Part shown: piece by piece, positions 1-6,390 of the stretch
How the letters are laid out: every line of letters begins with the position of its first letter
Position numbering within the stretch: the stretch's first letter is position 1
NCBI GenBank assembly: GCA_944380625.1
Contig: CALWIE010000146.1
Location: forward strand, 1 to 10,289
Length of the DNA stretch: 10,289 nucleotides
From: an uncultured Clostridia bacterium
GTDB lineage: Bacteria; Bacillota_A; Clostridia; Oscillospirales; Acutalibacteraceae
Reading direction: 5' to 3'
The notes under the pieces: generated by a model
Databases searched by the model: none
What the model saw: the letters and a program-made list of their open reading frames with translations, nothing else
Told to the model about the DNA's origin: nothing
Made by a program: the position numbers and the translations under genes

Positions 1-4
1 GCCT

Positions 5-472
5 ATGAATACTTTTTTGGAGACAACTTTAGCCGTCTGCGGGGCCCTGGCCGCCGTAGAGCTGCTGCGGCGCCTATGCCCCGAGGACAGCACGGCGCGG
101 TTTGCTGGAGGCCTTGCCGCCTTATACCTGTTGGCCTCCGGCGCGGCGGCCCTCTTTTCCCTGGAGCTGGACCTGAAGTCCCCCGGGGCCCAAGCCCAGC
201 GCCAGCAGGAGGAATTCTCCTCCTATGTGGAAGGGCGCTACCAGCAGGCCGTCCAGGAGGACGGGGAGGCCTATGTGCGGGGGCTTCTGGCGGCGGCTGG
301 GCTCTCAGCGAAAGAAATCCAGGTAAAAACAGATAGAAACGAGGAAGGCAGCATAGTATTGACTGAGGTGGCCGTCCTGTGCTCCTATCCCGCCGAGGAA
401 GAACGGGCACGGGCCCTTTTGGAAAACGCCCTGGACGGGGAAGTGCGCGTCCTGGTGGAGGCGGGAGGGTAG
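5..472 (+). CDS. spoIIIAF: Stage III sporulation protein AF
   Basis: Predicted 155-residue membrane protein, the AF subunit of the SpoIIIA-SpoIIQ channel that links mother cell and forespore after engulfment. Two hydrophobic segments at the N-terminus (about residues 5-22 and 32-52), separated by a short basic/Pro loop, are followed by a soluble, charged C-terminal domain with a beta-rich end; this is the usual SpoIIIAF layout. It is shorter than the roughly 200-residue Bacillus subtilis protein. The sequence is poorly conserved in this family, so the call rests on topology plus position: it lies 18 bases before spoIIIAG, followed by spoIIIAH, the fixed order of the operon. The ATG is four bases from the window edge, so its ribosome-binding site cannot be seen and a slightly earlier start is possible. 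The operon promoter, expected to be under mother-cell sigma-E control from family knowledge, lies upstream of the window. Confidence 0.85.
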   Translation: MNTFLETTLAVCGALAAVELLRRLCPEDSTARFAGGLAALYLLASGAAALFSLELDLKSPGAQAQRQQEEFSSYVEGRYQQAVQEDGEAYVRGLLAAAGLSAKEIQVKTDRNEEGSIVLTEVAVLCSYPAEEERARALLENALDGEVRVLVEAGG

Positions 473-490
473 GCTCAGAAAGGAGGAGCT

Positions 491-1036
491 GTGGATTTTT
501 GCAAGTGGAAACAGCGGCTTTTCGCCCGGTTCCCCAAGGAGAGGGCGGTGGGACTGGCGGCAGGGCTGGGGGTCTGCGGCATCCTGCTCCTCTATCTGTC
601 CTCCTTCCTGGGGGACGGGGACGCAGAGGAAAAGCCAGAGGCCGCTCCCGCCAGCGTTTCCCAGGAGTACAAGGAGGAGCTGGAGGAGGACTTAGGGCAG
701 ATCGTCTCCGCCATCACCGGGGAGGAGTCCCCCACCGTGGTAGTCACCTTGGAAAACAACGGGCGAAGCCTCTTTGCTTCAGACGAACGTTACGGCGGGC
801 AGCGCTCCGGCGGGGAGGAGTCCAGCCAGGAACGGGAGACATCCCACATCCTGCTGGAGGACGCCGACGGCAACCAAAGCGCCTTGACGGTGGCTCAGAC
901 AAACCCCGAGGTCCAGGGGGTGGTGGTGGTCAGCCGCTTCGCAGGGGACCCGGCGGTCCAGGAAAAGCTGCTAAAGGCGGTCTGCACAGCGTTGGACGTC
1001 TCCACGGCCAAGGTGTGCGTGGCCCCGCAGGGATAG
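491..1036 (+). CDS. spoIIIAG: Stage III sporulation protein AG
   Basis: Predicted 181-residue ring-forming subunit of the SpoIIIA channel in the mother-cell outer forespore membrane. A basic N-terminal tail is followed by one transmembrane helix (about residues 19-41), an acidic linker, a helix (about 59-74) and a split ring-building domain. The first strand is TVVVTLEN (82-89), then a polar Ser/Glu-rich insertion (about 91-120), then a second helix-strand half with VQGVVVVSRF (141-150) and a final helix. This is the YscJ/FliF-like ring-building fold with the inserted beta region known for SpoIIIAG. The start is GTG at 491; a strong AAAGGAGG sits just upstream (about 479-486), and no ATG fits the fold. 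It follows spoIIIAF by 18 bases and precedes spoIIIAH by 41. It is somewhat shorter than the Bacillus protein of about 229 residues. Confidence 0.93.
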   Translation: MDFCKWKQRLFARFPKERAVGLAAGLGVCGILLLYLSSFLGDGDAEEKPEAAPASVSQEYKEELEEDLGQIVSAITGEESPTVVVTLENNGRSLFASDERYGGQRSGGEESSQERETSHILLEDADGNQSALTVAQTNPEVQGVVVVSRFAGDPAVQEKLLKAVCTALDVSTAKVCVAPQG

Positions 1037-1077
1037 AGAACAGCAGACGATACTCACGACTTTGGGAGGAATGTGCC

Positions 1078-1635
1078 ATGAAATTTGGGAAAAAACAGTT
1101 GGTTTTGGCTTCGTTGGTGCTGGCCCTGGGGGCGGCCGTCTATTTGAACTGGCAGTTTGCCGGTACGAACCGGCTGCCCGTAGAGGGAGAGGATTCGGAG
1201 ACCAGCCAGCTGGGGGCGGCCCAGCTGGTGAACAACGCCTATGTGGAAACGGTCACCGACGACCTGGAGCCGGAATCTTCCGGGGAGGCAGGGTCCGCCC
1301 TCTCCCAGGCCCGGGTAAACCGGCAGAACTCCCGGGATGAGGCCCTGGAGCTTTTGGACGGGGTGCTGGAGGATGTGGAGTCCGACAGCGCCGCAAAACA
1401 GCAGGCGGCAGAGCAGGCCTCCGCCATCGCCCAGAACATCCTGGAGGAGACAAATGTGGAAAGCCTTTTGGGAGCCAAGGGCTATTCCCAGTGCGTGGCC
1501 TACATCACCGGGGAGGAGTGCAGCGTGGTGGTAGAGGGGGCCCTGGAGGAGGGGGATATGCTCATCGTCCAGGAGATCGTCATGGAGCAGACGGGCCTTA
1601 CCGCCGACAAAATAAAAATCATTGGCACAAACTAG
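1078..1635 (+). CDS. spoIIIAH: Stage III sporulation protein AH
   Basis: Predicted 185-residue mother-cell subunit whose extracellular domain pairs with SpoIIQ (or the functional equivalent) from the forespore. Residues 7-25 form one transmembrane helix after a Lys-rich start. A low-complexity acidic linker runs to about residue 75. Then comes the family pattern of a helix rich in Arg and Glu (SQARVNRQNSRDEALELLDG, 76-95), a long Ala/Gln helix, and the ring-building core GAKGYSQCVAYITGEECSVVV (132-152) ending in KIKIIGTN. The reading frame stays open far upstream, but ATG 1078 is chosen because GGGAGGA ends at 1070 with 7-base spacing and the membrane segment follows at once. It is the last gene of the spoIIIA operon here. 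No intrinsic terminator is seen directly after it; a new promoter begins within a few bases of the stop codon. Confidence 0.94.
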   Translation: MKFGKKQLVLASLVLALGAAVYLNWQFAGTNRLPVEGEDSETSQLGAAQLVNNAYVETVTDDLEPESSGEAGSALSQARVNRQNSRDEALELLDGVLEDVESDSAAKQQAAEQASAIAQNILEETNVESLLGAKGYSQCVAYITGEECSVVVEGALEEGDMLIVQEIVMEQTGLTADKIKIIGTN

Positions 1636-1663
1636 TTGTGTCTGGGAAATATTGTGGTATAAT
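1636..1663 (+). promoter_or_regulatory. Extended -10 sigma-A promoter upstream of the nusB leader/ncRNA
   Basis: TATAAT at 1658-1663 is a perfect -10 box. It is preceded by TGG (1655-1657), which gives the extended -10 TGN motif. A weak -35, TTGTGT at 1636-1641, sits 16 bases upstream. The predicted start of transcription is about 1670. It begins immediately after the spoIIIAH stop codon, so it separates the sporulation operon from the housekeeping operon. Confidence 0.75.
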
Positions 1664-1669
1664 ACCTCC

Positions 1670-1813
1670 AGAAGCTGTGGCGCCCTTTGGGGCAGCCCGC
1701 GGAGCCTGCCGTCCCAGTCCGGCGGCTTCGCGCTTCCCGGTGGAGCTTGAAAACGCAATGCGTCCCTACAACTGCCTTTGCAGAGCCCACCGCGGAAAAG
1801 CGGCGGGCTTTTT
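1670..1813 (+). ncRNA. Structured transcript ahead of nusB: 6S-like small RNA or attenuator leader
   Basis: A stretch of about 145 bases lies between a good promoter and an intrinsic terminator, with no credible ORF. Visible folds: a 13-bp hairpin with one bulged U (1698-1711 with 1720-1732, 8-base loop); a small hairpin ACGC-AAT-GCGT (1753-1763); CTGC-CTTT-GCAG (1772-1783). In one overall fold GGGGCAG (1689-1695) pairs with CTGCCTT (1772-1778) and GTGG (1677-1680) with CCAC (1787-1790). That gives a rod with a large, mostly 3'-side internal bubble and a terminal hairpin, reminiscent of 6S RNA. In a competing fold, 1738-1747 pairs with 1784-1792 and would block the terminator, as in an attenuator. 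The 6S identity is a suggestion only; I cannot match it to a covariance model. No T-box or SRP RNA signature is present. Confidence 0.5.
1785..1813 (+). terminator. Intrinsic terminator just upstream of nusB
   Basis: GCCCACCGC (1785-1793) pairs with GCGGCGGGC (1800-1808), with one A-C mismatch and a six-base loop, followed by TTTTT (1809-1813). It lies 24 bases before the nusB start. It either ends a separate small RNA or attenuates nusB; I see no second promoter between it and nusB. Confidence 0.8.
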
Positions 1814-1837
1814 AGTTTTGTGGGGGAGGTTTTCCAA

Positions 1838-2266
1838 ATGACAAGAAGGGAAGAAAGAGAACAGGCCTTTATCCTGGTATTTGAGCAGGCCGTGCGGGGC
1901 GAGACCATCGACAGCATCCTGCACGACGCGGCGGAGGCCCGGGACTTTGTGCCCAGCGCCTTCGCGGAGAATGAGGCCCTGGGCGTGGAAGAACACCAGG
2001 GGGAGATCGACAGCGCCATTGAGGGCCACATCCGGGGGTGGAGCCTGCGCCGCCTTTCCAAGGTGGCGCTGGCTTTGCTGCGGCTGGCAGTGTACGAGAT
2101 GCTGTGGGACAGCTCCATCCCCAGCAGCGTCTCCATCAACGAGGCTGTGGAACTGGGCAAGGTCTACGGCGGCAAGGACGACGCGCCTTACATCAACGGG
2201 GTGCTGGCCTCCATTGCCAGAGAACTGCCTTGTGCGGAAGAGGAGGGCGGCCCCCATGGGCGGTGA
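1838..2266 (+). CDS. nusB: Transcription antitermination factor NusB
   Basis: Predicted 142-residue cytosolic all-helical RNA-binding protein. With S10 (NusE) it binds boxA RNA and supports antitermination of rRNA transcription. Family landmarks are clear: the N-terminal RREEREQAFILVFE (3-16), the central W-x-L-RRLSKVALALLRLAVYEML region (68-89), and the C-terminal VSINEAVELGKVYGG (98-112) with YINGVLASIARE (118-129). The length is normal. ATG 1838 is chosen because GGGGGAGGT (1822-1830) lies 7 bases upstream; a longer in-frame ORF from 1778 would add 20 residues that cross the terminator and do not resemble the family. Its end overlaps the next gene by 11 bases, which suggests translational coupling. 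Expression probably depends on read-through of the terminator at 1785-1813. Confidence 0.96.
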   Translation: MTRREEREQAFILVFEQAVRGETIDSILHDAAEARDFVPSAFAENEALGVEEHQGEIDSAIEGHIRGWSLRRLSKVALALLRLAVYEMLWDSSIPSSVSINEAVELGKVYGGKDDAPYINGVLASIARELPCAEEEGGPHGR

Positions 2267-3197
2267 GCGCGCCCTGGGGATCGACACCAGCAACTACACC
2301 ACCTCGGCCGCCCTGTTCGACGGGGAACGGGTGCTGCGCAACGAAAAAAAGCTCTTGCCCGTAAAGCCCGGGGAGAAGGGCCTGCGCCAGAGCGACGCGG
2401 TGTTCCACCATGTGCGCCAGCTTCCCCAGGTGCTGGGCCCCCTGCTGGAGGAGCCCGGCCACCCTCCGGCGGCAGTGGGGGTCTCTGTCTTTCCCTGCGA
2501 GGAAGAGGGCTCCTACATGCCCTGTTTCCTGGTGGGCAAGGGGCCGGGGGAGCTTGTGGGCAAGGCCTGGGGGGTGCCGGTCGAGGCCTGCGCCCACCAG
2601 CAGGGGCACATCGCCGCCGCCCTGTACTCCGCCGGAAGGCTGGAGCTTTTAGAGGGGGAATTCCTGGCTTTCCACGTGTCCGGGGGCACCACAGAGGCCC
2701 TCTTGGTCAAGCCGGACCGGGAGGGGATCCCCCACGCCCAGGTGGCAGCCCGGTCCCTGGACCTGAAAGCCGGCCAGGCGGTGGATCGGGTGGGCCTTAT
2801 GCTGGGGCTCTCTTTCCCCTGCGGCCCGGAGCTGGAAAAGCTTGCCCTGGCCTGGGAGGGGAAGACCTCCTACCGGCCTGTGCTCAAGGGCCGGGACTGT
2901 TCCCTTTCCGGGATAGAAAACCAGTGCAGGGCCCTGCTGGAAAAGGGCGCCTCCCATCCGGAGGTGGCCCGGCACTGCCTGGACGCCATCTGCGCCGTCC
3001 TAGACCGGATGTGCCAGCGGCTGTTGGACGAGCTGGGGGATCTCCCGGTGGTATTTTCCGGCGGGGTGTGTTCCAACTCCCTGCTGCGGAAGCGCCTGGG
3101 GGAAAAGTATAAGGCCTGTTTCGCCGCGCCGGAGTTCTCTTCGGACAACGCCGCCGGCGTGGCCATTTTGGGATGGAAAAAGAGGTTTGGACTATGA
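2256..3197 (+). CDS. TsaD/Kae1-family (peptidase M22-like) paralog
   Basis: Predicted 313-residue cytosolic ASKHA-fold protein related to TsaD, the N6-threonylcarbamoyl-adenosine tRNA enzyme, but divergent. Kept features: HQQGH (114-118), matching the HxEGH metal site with both His present; GQAVDRVGLMLGLSFPCGPELEKLA (173-197); GGVCSN (269-274); and SSDNAA (295-300), whose D297 corresponds to the third metal ligand. Altered: the first loop reads LGIDTSNYTTSAAL where TsaD has ETSCDET; VSGGHT becomes VSGGTT (141-146); and the FSFSGLKTA-like segment becomes CSLSGIEN (215-222), losing Lys. It is about 20-30 residues shorter than TsaD. ATG 2256 has GAGGAGG (about 2240-2246) upstream. It overlaps nusB by 11 bases and xseA by 4 (ATGA). 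A true tsaD is probably elsewhere in the genome (inference). The substrate is unknown; older labels call such proteins O-sialoglycoprotein endopeptidase, which should not be taken as function. Confidence 0.85.
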   Translation: MGGERALGIDTSNYTTSAALFDGERVLRNEKKLLPVKPGEKGLRQSDAVFHHVRQLPQVLGPLLEEPGHPPAAVGVSVFPCEEEGSYMPCFLVGKGPGELVGKAWGVPVEACAHQQGHIAAALYSAGRLELLEGEFLAFHVSGGTTEALLVKPDREGIPHAQVAARSLDLKAGQAVDRVGLMLGLSFPCGPELEKLALAWEGKTSYRPVLKGRDCSLSGIENQCRALLEKGASHPEVARHCLDAICAVLDRMCQRLLDELGDLPVVFSGGVCSNSLLRKRLGEKYKACFAAPEFSSDNAAGVAILGWKKRFGL

Positions 3198-4423
3198 AAC
3201 CAGTGGCGCTCACAGTCTCACAGGTGAATTTTTTCATCAAGTCCCTGCTGGAAGGGGATGGGCGGCTTCAGGACGTGCTGGTCTCGGGGGAGCTTTCCAA
3301 TTTTACCGACCACTACCGCTCGGGGCACCTGTACTTCTCCTTGAAGGACTCCAAATCCGTCCTCAAAGGGGTGATGTTTGCCTCGGCGGCCCGCAGGCTG
3401 AAGTTCCGCCCCCAGGATGGCATGAAGGTGCTCATCCGCGGGCGGGTATCCGTGTACGAGCCCTCCGGCCAATACCAGCTCTACGCCGAGGACATGCAGC
3501 CCGAAGGCGTGGGGGCCCTGAGCCTTGCCTACGAGCAGCTCAAGGCCCGCCTGGAGGCGGAGGGCCTCTTTGCCCAGGAGCTCAAAAAGCCCATTCCCGC
3601 TTTTCCCCAGCGGATCGGGGTGGTCACCTCCCCCACAGGGGCGGCTGTGCGGGACATTTTGCAGATCACGGCCCGCAGGTGGCCCCTGGCGGAGATCCTC
3701 CTGGCCCCGGTGCTGGTCCAGGGGGATCGGGCCCCCCGCGAGATCAGCGGTGCCCTGGAGGCCTTGGATCGGTACGGGTCCTGCGACGTGATCATCCTGG
3801 GCCGGGGCGGCGGGTCCCTGGAGGATCTGTGGGCCTTTAACGAGGAGGCGGTGGCCCGGGCGGTGGCCCGGTGCTCGACGCCGGTGGTCTCCGCTGTGGG
3901 CCACGAGACGGATTACACCATCTGCGACTTTGTGGCGGACCTGCGGGCCCCCACCCCCAGCGCGGCGGCGGAACTGTGCACCCCGGACTGGCGGGAGCAG
4001 ATGGCCCAAGTGCTTGCGTACCACCGCTACTTTCACGAGGAGGCGGGCAGGCTGGTGGAATATTTGCGCCAGAACCTGGACCTGCTGCTTCAGTCCTCTC
4101 CTCTGGGAAGCTCCCAGGCCTATGTAAAGGGGCGCCGGGCCCAGGTGGACGTGCTTTCCCGGAGGCTTTTTGACGGAGCGGCCCAGCGGGCCCAGGAAGG
4201 ACGGCGGGATCTGGCCGCCCTGGCGGGCCGCCTGGACGTTCTGAGCCCCCTGGGGGTGCTCTCCCGGGGATACGCCGTGGTAGAGGGCAGCGGGGGGAAT
4301 GTGCTGAAAAACGCCAAAGAGGCCTCTTTGGGAGAGCGGATCCACATCCGCCTGGAACAGGGGGCCCTCTGGGCGGAAGTTTTAGAAAGGCAGGTGGAGC
4401 CCGATGGCGAAGCTGAAGTTTGA
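3194..4423 (+). CDS. xseA: Exodeoxyribonuclease VII large subunit
   Basis: Predicted 409-residue catalytic subunit of exonuclease VII, which degrades single-stranded DNA from both ends in repair and recombination. An N-terminal OB-fold domain (about 5-100, starting LTVSQVNFFIKSLL) is followed by the catalytic domain with VVTSPTGAAVRD (143-154), GRGGGSLEDLWAFNEE (203-218) and GHETDYTICDFVADLRAPTPSAAAE (236-260). A long coiled-coil-like region and the C-terminal LSRGYAVV (356-363) complete the family pattern. Length is normal. An ATG at 3173 is possible, but ATG 3194 is preferred: AGAGG (3181-3185) lies 8 bases upstream, the protein starts close to the OB fold, and the ATG overlaps the previous stop as ATGA. 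It overlaps xseB by 20 bases, consistent with co-translation of the two subunits. Confidence 0.97.
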   Translation: MKPVALTVSQVNFFIKSLLEGDGRLQDVLVSGELSNFTDHYRSGHLYFSLKDSKSVLKGVMFASAARRLKFRPQDGMKVLIRGRVSVYEPSGQYQLYAEDMQPEGVGALSLAYEQLKARLEAEGLFAQELKKPIPAFPQRIGVVTSPTGAAVRDILQITARRWPLAEILLAPVLVQGDRAPREISGALEALDRYGSCDVIILGRGGGSLEDLWAFNEEAVARAVARCSTPVVSAVGHETDYTICDFVADLRAPTPSAAAELCTPDWREQMAQVLAYHRYFHEEAGRLVEYLRQNLDLLLQSSPLGSSQAYVKGRRAQVDVLSRRLFDGAAQRAQEGRRDLAALAGRLDVLSPLGVLSRGYAVVEGSGGNVLKNAKEASLGERIHIRLEQGALWAEVLERQVEPDGEAEV

Positions 4424-4625
4424 AGAGGCCATGGAGAGGCTGCAAGGGATCGTGGAAAAATTGGAGAACGGGGAGGAATCCCTAGAGAGCTCTATGAAGC
4501 TCTTTGAGGAGGGCGCGAAGCTCTCCGCCCAGTGTTACCAGATGTTGGACAGGGCGGAGCAGAAAGTCACGCAGCTGCAAAAGATCGCGGACAGCGGGGA
4601 GGAAAGCCATGAAGAAGACCTATGA
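4404..4625 (+). CDS. xseB: Exodeoxyribonuclease VII small subunit
   Basis: Predicted 73-residue helical subunit that binds the coiled-coil arms of XseA in multiple copies. The sequence has the typical FEEAMERLQGIVEKLENGE (6-24) start, then SLESSMKLFEEG (26-37) and the second helix with LDRAEQKV (48-55); the acidic tail EESHEEDL is usual. AGGTGG (4392-4397) lies six bases before the ATG. The gene starts inside the end of xseA (20-base overlap) and ends inside the start of ispA (17-base overlap), so it sits in a translationally coupled chain. Length and motifs are normal for the family. Confidence 0.96.
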   Translation: MAKLKFEEAMERLQGIVEKLENGEESLESSMKLFEEGAKLSAQCYQMLDRAEQKVTQLQKIADSGEESHEEDL

Positions 4626-5487
4626 GAACTATCTGGCCCTTGTAGAGGAAGCCTTATCGGCCGCCGTCCCCCTGCCGGATGAAAAGGCCCGAGACCGGGC
4701 CGTGTGGGAAGCCATGCGCTACAGCCTCCTTCTGGGGGGAAAACGGGTGCGCCCTGTGCTGGTTTTGGCTTTCGCCGAGCTCTGCGGCGGGGACCCCCGG
4801 CAGGCCCTTCCCTTTGCCTGCGCCGTGGAGATGGTCCACACCTACTCCCTGGTCCACGACGACCTGCCCTGCATGGACGACGACGACCTGCGGCGGGGAA
4901 AACCCTCCAACCACAAGGTCTTTGGGGAGGCCACGGCCCTTTTGGCCGGAGACGGCCTTTTGACCGGGGCTTTTGAACAGGTGCTGGCCTTTTCCGGCCC
5001 TCCGGCGGACGGTGTGCGGGGCGCCCGCGTCTTGGCCCAGTGCGCCGGCGCCGCCGGCATGGTGGGAGGGCAGTGCATCGACCTGAGCTCTGAGGGCCAG
5101 GAGGTGGACCTCTCCCTGCTGCGGGAGATGGACCAGGGCAAGACGGTGGCTTTGATCTCCGCCGCCTGCCAGCTGGGCTGCATTGCGGCGGGAGCCGGGG
5201 AGGAGGCCCTCCAAGGGGCCCGTTCTTACGCGGAGGGCCTGGGCATGGCTTTCCAGATCCGGGACGACGTCTTGGACGTCCTGGGGGACGCGGCCGCCCT
5301 GGGGAAAAACGTGGGGATGGACTCCGCCCGGGACAAGCGCAACTACGTCTCCCTGCTGGGGGTGGAGGAGGCCCAAAGGCTGGTGTGCTCTTACACTGCC
5401 CAGGCGGAAGAGGCCCTTTCCGTCTTTTCCGGGGACACCGGCTTTTTGCGGGAGCTGGCCCGCTCTTTGGCCACCCGGGACAGATGA
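4609..5487 (+). CDS. ispA: Farnesyl/geranyl diphosphate synthase (polyprenyl synthetase family)
   Basis: Predicted 292-residue trans-prenyltransferase that condenses isopentenyl diphosphate with allylic diphosphates, feeding undecaprenyl phosphate and quinone synthesis. Motifs in order: LLGGKRVRP (41-49) for diphosphate binding; first aspartate-rich motif HDDLPCMDDDD with D84, D85, D90; RRGKPSNHKVFGEATALLAGD (95-115); MVGGQCIDL (151-159); K178-T179 within DQGKT; second aspartate-rich motif FQIRDDVLDVLGD (215-227) with D219, D220, D223; and GKNVGMDSARDKRNYVSLLG (232-251). The two residues between the first aspartate pair and the last aspartates are typical of the short-chain bacterial FPP synthase type, but chain length cannot be fixed by eye. 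ATG 4609 follows GGGGAGG by six bases and overlaps xseB by 17. In many Clostridia dxs and tlyA follow; here a pseudouridine synthase does. Confidence 0.95.
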   Translation: MKKTYENYLALVEEALSAAVPLPDEKARDRAVWEAMRYSLLLGGKRVRPVLVLAFAELCGGDPRQALPFACAVEMVHTYSLVHDDLPCMDDDDLRRGKPSNHKVFGEATALLAGDGLLTGAFEQVLAFSGPPADGVRGARVLAQCAGAAGMVGGQCIDLSSEGQEVDLSLLREMDQGKTVALISAACQLGCIAAGAGEEALQGARSYAEGLGMAFQIRDDVLDVLGDAAALGKNVGMDSARDKRNYVSLLGVEEAQRLVCSYTAQAEEALSVFSGDTGFLRELARSLATRDR

Positions 5488-6377
5488 GCCGCACTCTCTC
5501 CTATGTGATTCCCGCCGAATGGGCGGGCAGAACGGTGAAGGACTTCTGCCGCCAGAGGCTGGGGCTCTCCTCCCGGGCCTTTGTAAAGCAGAAACACCTG
5601 CCCGGGGGGATTTCCCGCAACGGCGTCCCCTGCCGGAGCGTTGACCTGTTGGCCGAGGGGGACATTCTCGCCCTGCGGCTCCCCCGGGAGGAGGCCGCTT
5701 ACGAGCCTGTGGCGGGGCCTTTGGAGATCCTCTGGGAGACAGAGGACTACCTGGTGGTGAACAAGCCTGCCCAAATGCCCGTCCACCCCTCTCCGGGCCA
5801 CAGCAGGGACAGCCTGCTCAACCGGGTGGCTCACCACTACCAGGAGACGGGCCAGTCCCCGGTGTTTCGTCCCCTGTACCGGCTGGACCGGGACACCAGC
5901 GGACTTGTGGCCATAGGGAAGAGCCGGGCTGCGGTCTCGTCGGCCCAGGTGGAAAAGGGGTATTATGCCGTGTGCCAGGGGACCCTTTCCGGGGTGGGGG
6001 AGATCCGGGAGCCCATCGGCCTGGAGCCCGGCAGCAAAATCCGCCGCCGCTGCGAGGAGGGCGGGCTCCCTGCGGCCACCTGCTGGAGGGCCCTGGCCAC
6101 AGGAGAGGGCCACACCCTGTTGGAGCTCTCCCTGGAGACGGGACGCACCCATCAGATCCGGGTACACATGGCCCACCTGGGCCATCCCCTGGCGGGGGAC
6201 GACCTCTACGGAGGGGAGAGGGGCCTTCTCGCCCGGCAGGCGCTCCACTGCGGATGGATGCGCCTTTCCTGCCCGCCCCTGGGGGTGGACCGGTTTTTCC
6301 GCTGCCCCTTCCCAGAGGACTGGCTGCGCGCCTTTCCCTGGACCGGAAGCTTTTCCCCCCAAGACGACGCAACCTGA
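5484..6377 (+). CDS. RluA/RluD-family RNA pseudouridine synthase
   Basis: Predicted 297-residue enzyme that isomerises uridine to pseudouridine in rRNA or tRNA. A weak S4-like N-terminal segment (about 1-65, with DFCRQRLGLSSRAFVKQKH at 20-38) is followed by the catalytic domain: YLVVNKPAQMPVHPS (89-103), the active-site loop YRLDRDTSGL (132-141) with catalytic D135, and GRTHQIRVHMAHLGHPLAGD (220-239). The usual His of HRLD is Tyr, a variation seen in this superfamily. Compared with RluD there is a shorter segment between K146 and the EKGYYAV block (157-163). The ATG overlaps the ispA stop as ATGA and no strong Shine-Dalgarno is visible, so translation probably depends on coupling. The target nucleotide cannot be assigned; RluD-like large-subunit rRNA sites are one possibility. 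Confidence 0.93.
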   Translation: MSRTLSYVIPAEWAGRTVKDFCRQRLGLSSRAFVKQKHLPGGISRNGVPCRSVDLLAEGDILALRLPREEAAYEPVAGPLEILWETEDYLVVNKPAQMPVHPSPGHSRDSLLNRVAHHYQETGQSPVFRPLYRLDRDTSGLVAIGKSRAAVSSAQVEKGYYAVCQGTLSGVGEIREPIGLEPGSKIRRRCEEGGLPAATCWRALATGEGHTLLELSLETGRTHQIRVHMAHLGHPLAGDDLYGGERGLLARQALHCGWMRLSCPPLGVDRFFRCPFPEDWLRAFPWTGSFSPQDDAT

Positions 6378-6390
6378 AGGAGGATTCCCT

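Noticed and set aside
379..1077. A long open frame running into spoIIIAH from 379, overlapping spoIIIAF and spoIIIAG.
   Set aside because: The upstream part is Gly/Arg-rich, unlike any family, and lies over well-supported genes; it is open only because of high GC. SpoIIIAH starts at 1078 with a proper ribosome-binding site.
712..1519. A 17-base identical repeat (712-728 and 1503-1519) encoding ITGEE in both spoIIIAG and spoIIIAH.
   Set aside because: The two proteins share a distant ring-building fold, but the peptide lies in different structural positions; shared codon preference for common residues explains it better than a recombination repeat.
1785..1808. T-box-like reading of the CCCACCGCGG segment near nusB.
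   Set aside because: The conserved T-box core (GGGTGGNACCGCG) and a specifier stem are absent, and nusB is not an aminoacyl-tRNA synthetase or amino-acid gene.
3173..3193. Earlier ATG of xseA at 3173.
   Set aside because: No ribosome-binding site precedes it and it would add seven residues not needed by the OB fold; ATG 3194 has good spacing and the ATGA overlap.
1054..6362. Long minus-strand open frames (for example 1054-2160, 3218-4345, 4535-5494, 5391-6362).
   Set aside because: They are antisense to clearly recognised genes, have biased Pro/Arg/Gly composition and no recognisable domains; these are high-GC shadow frames.
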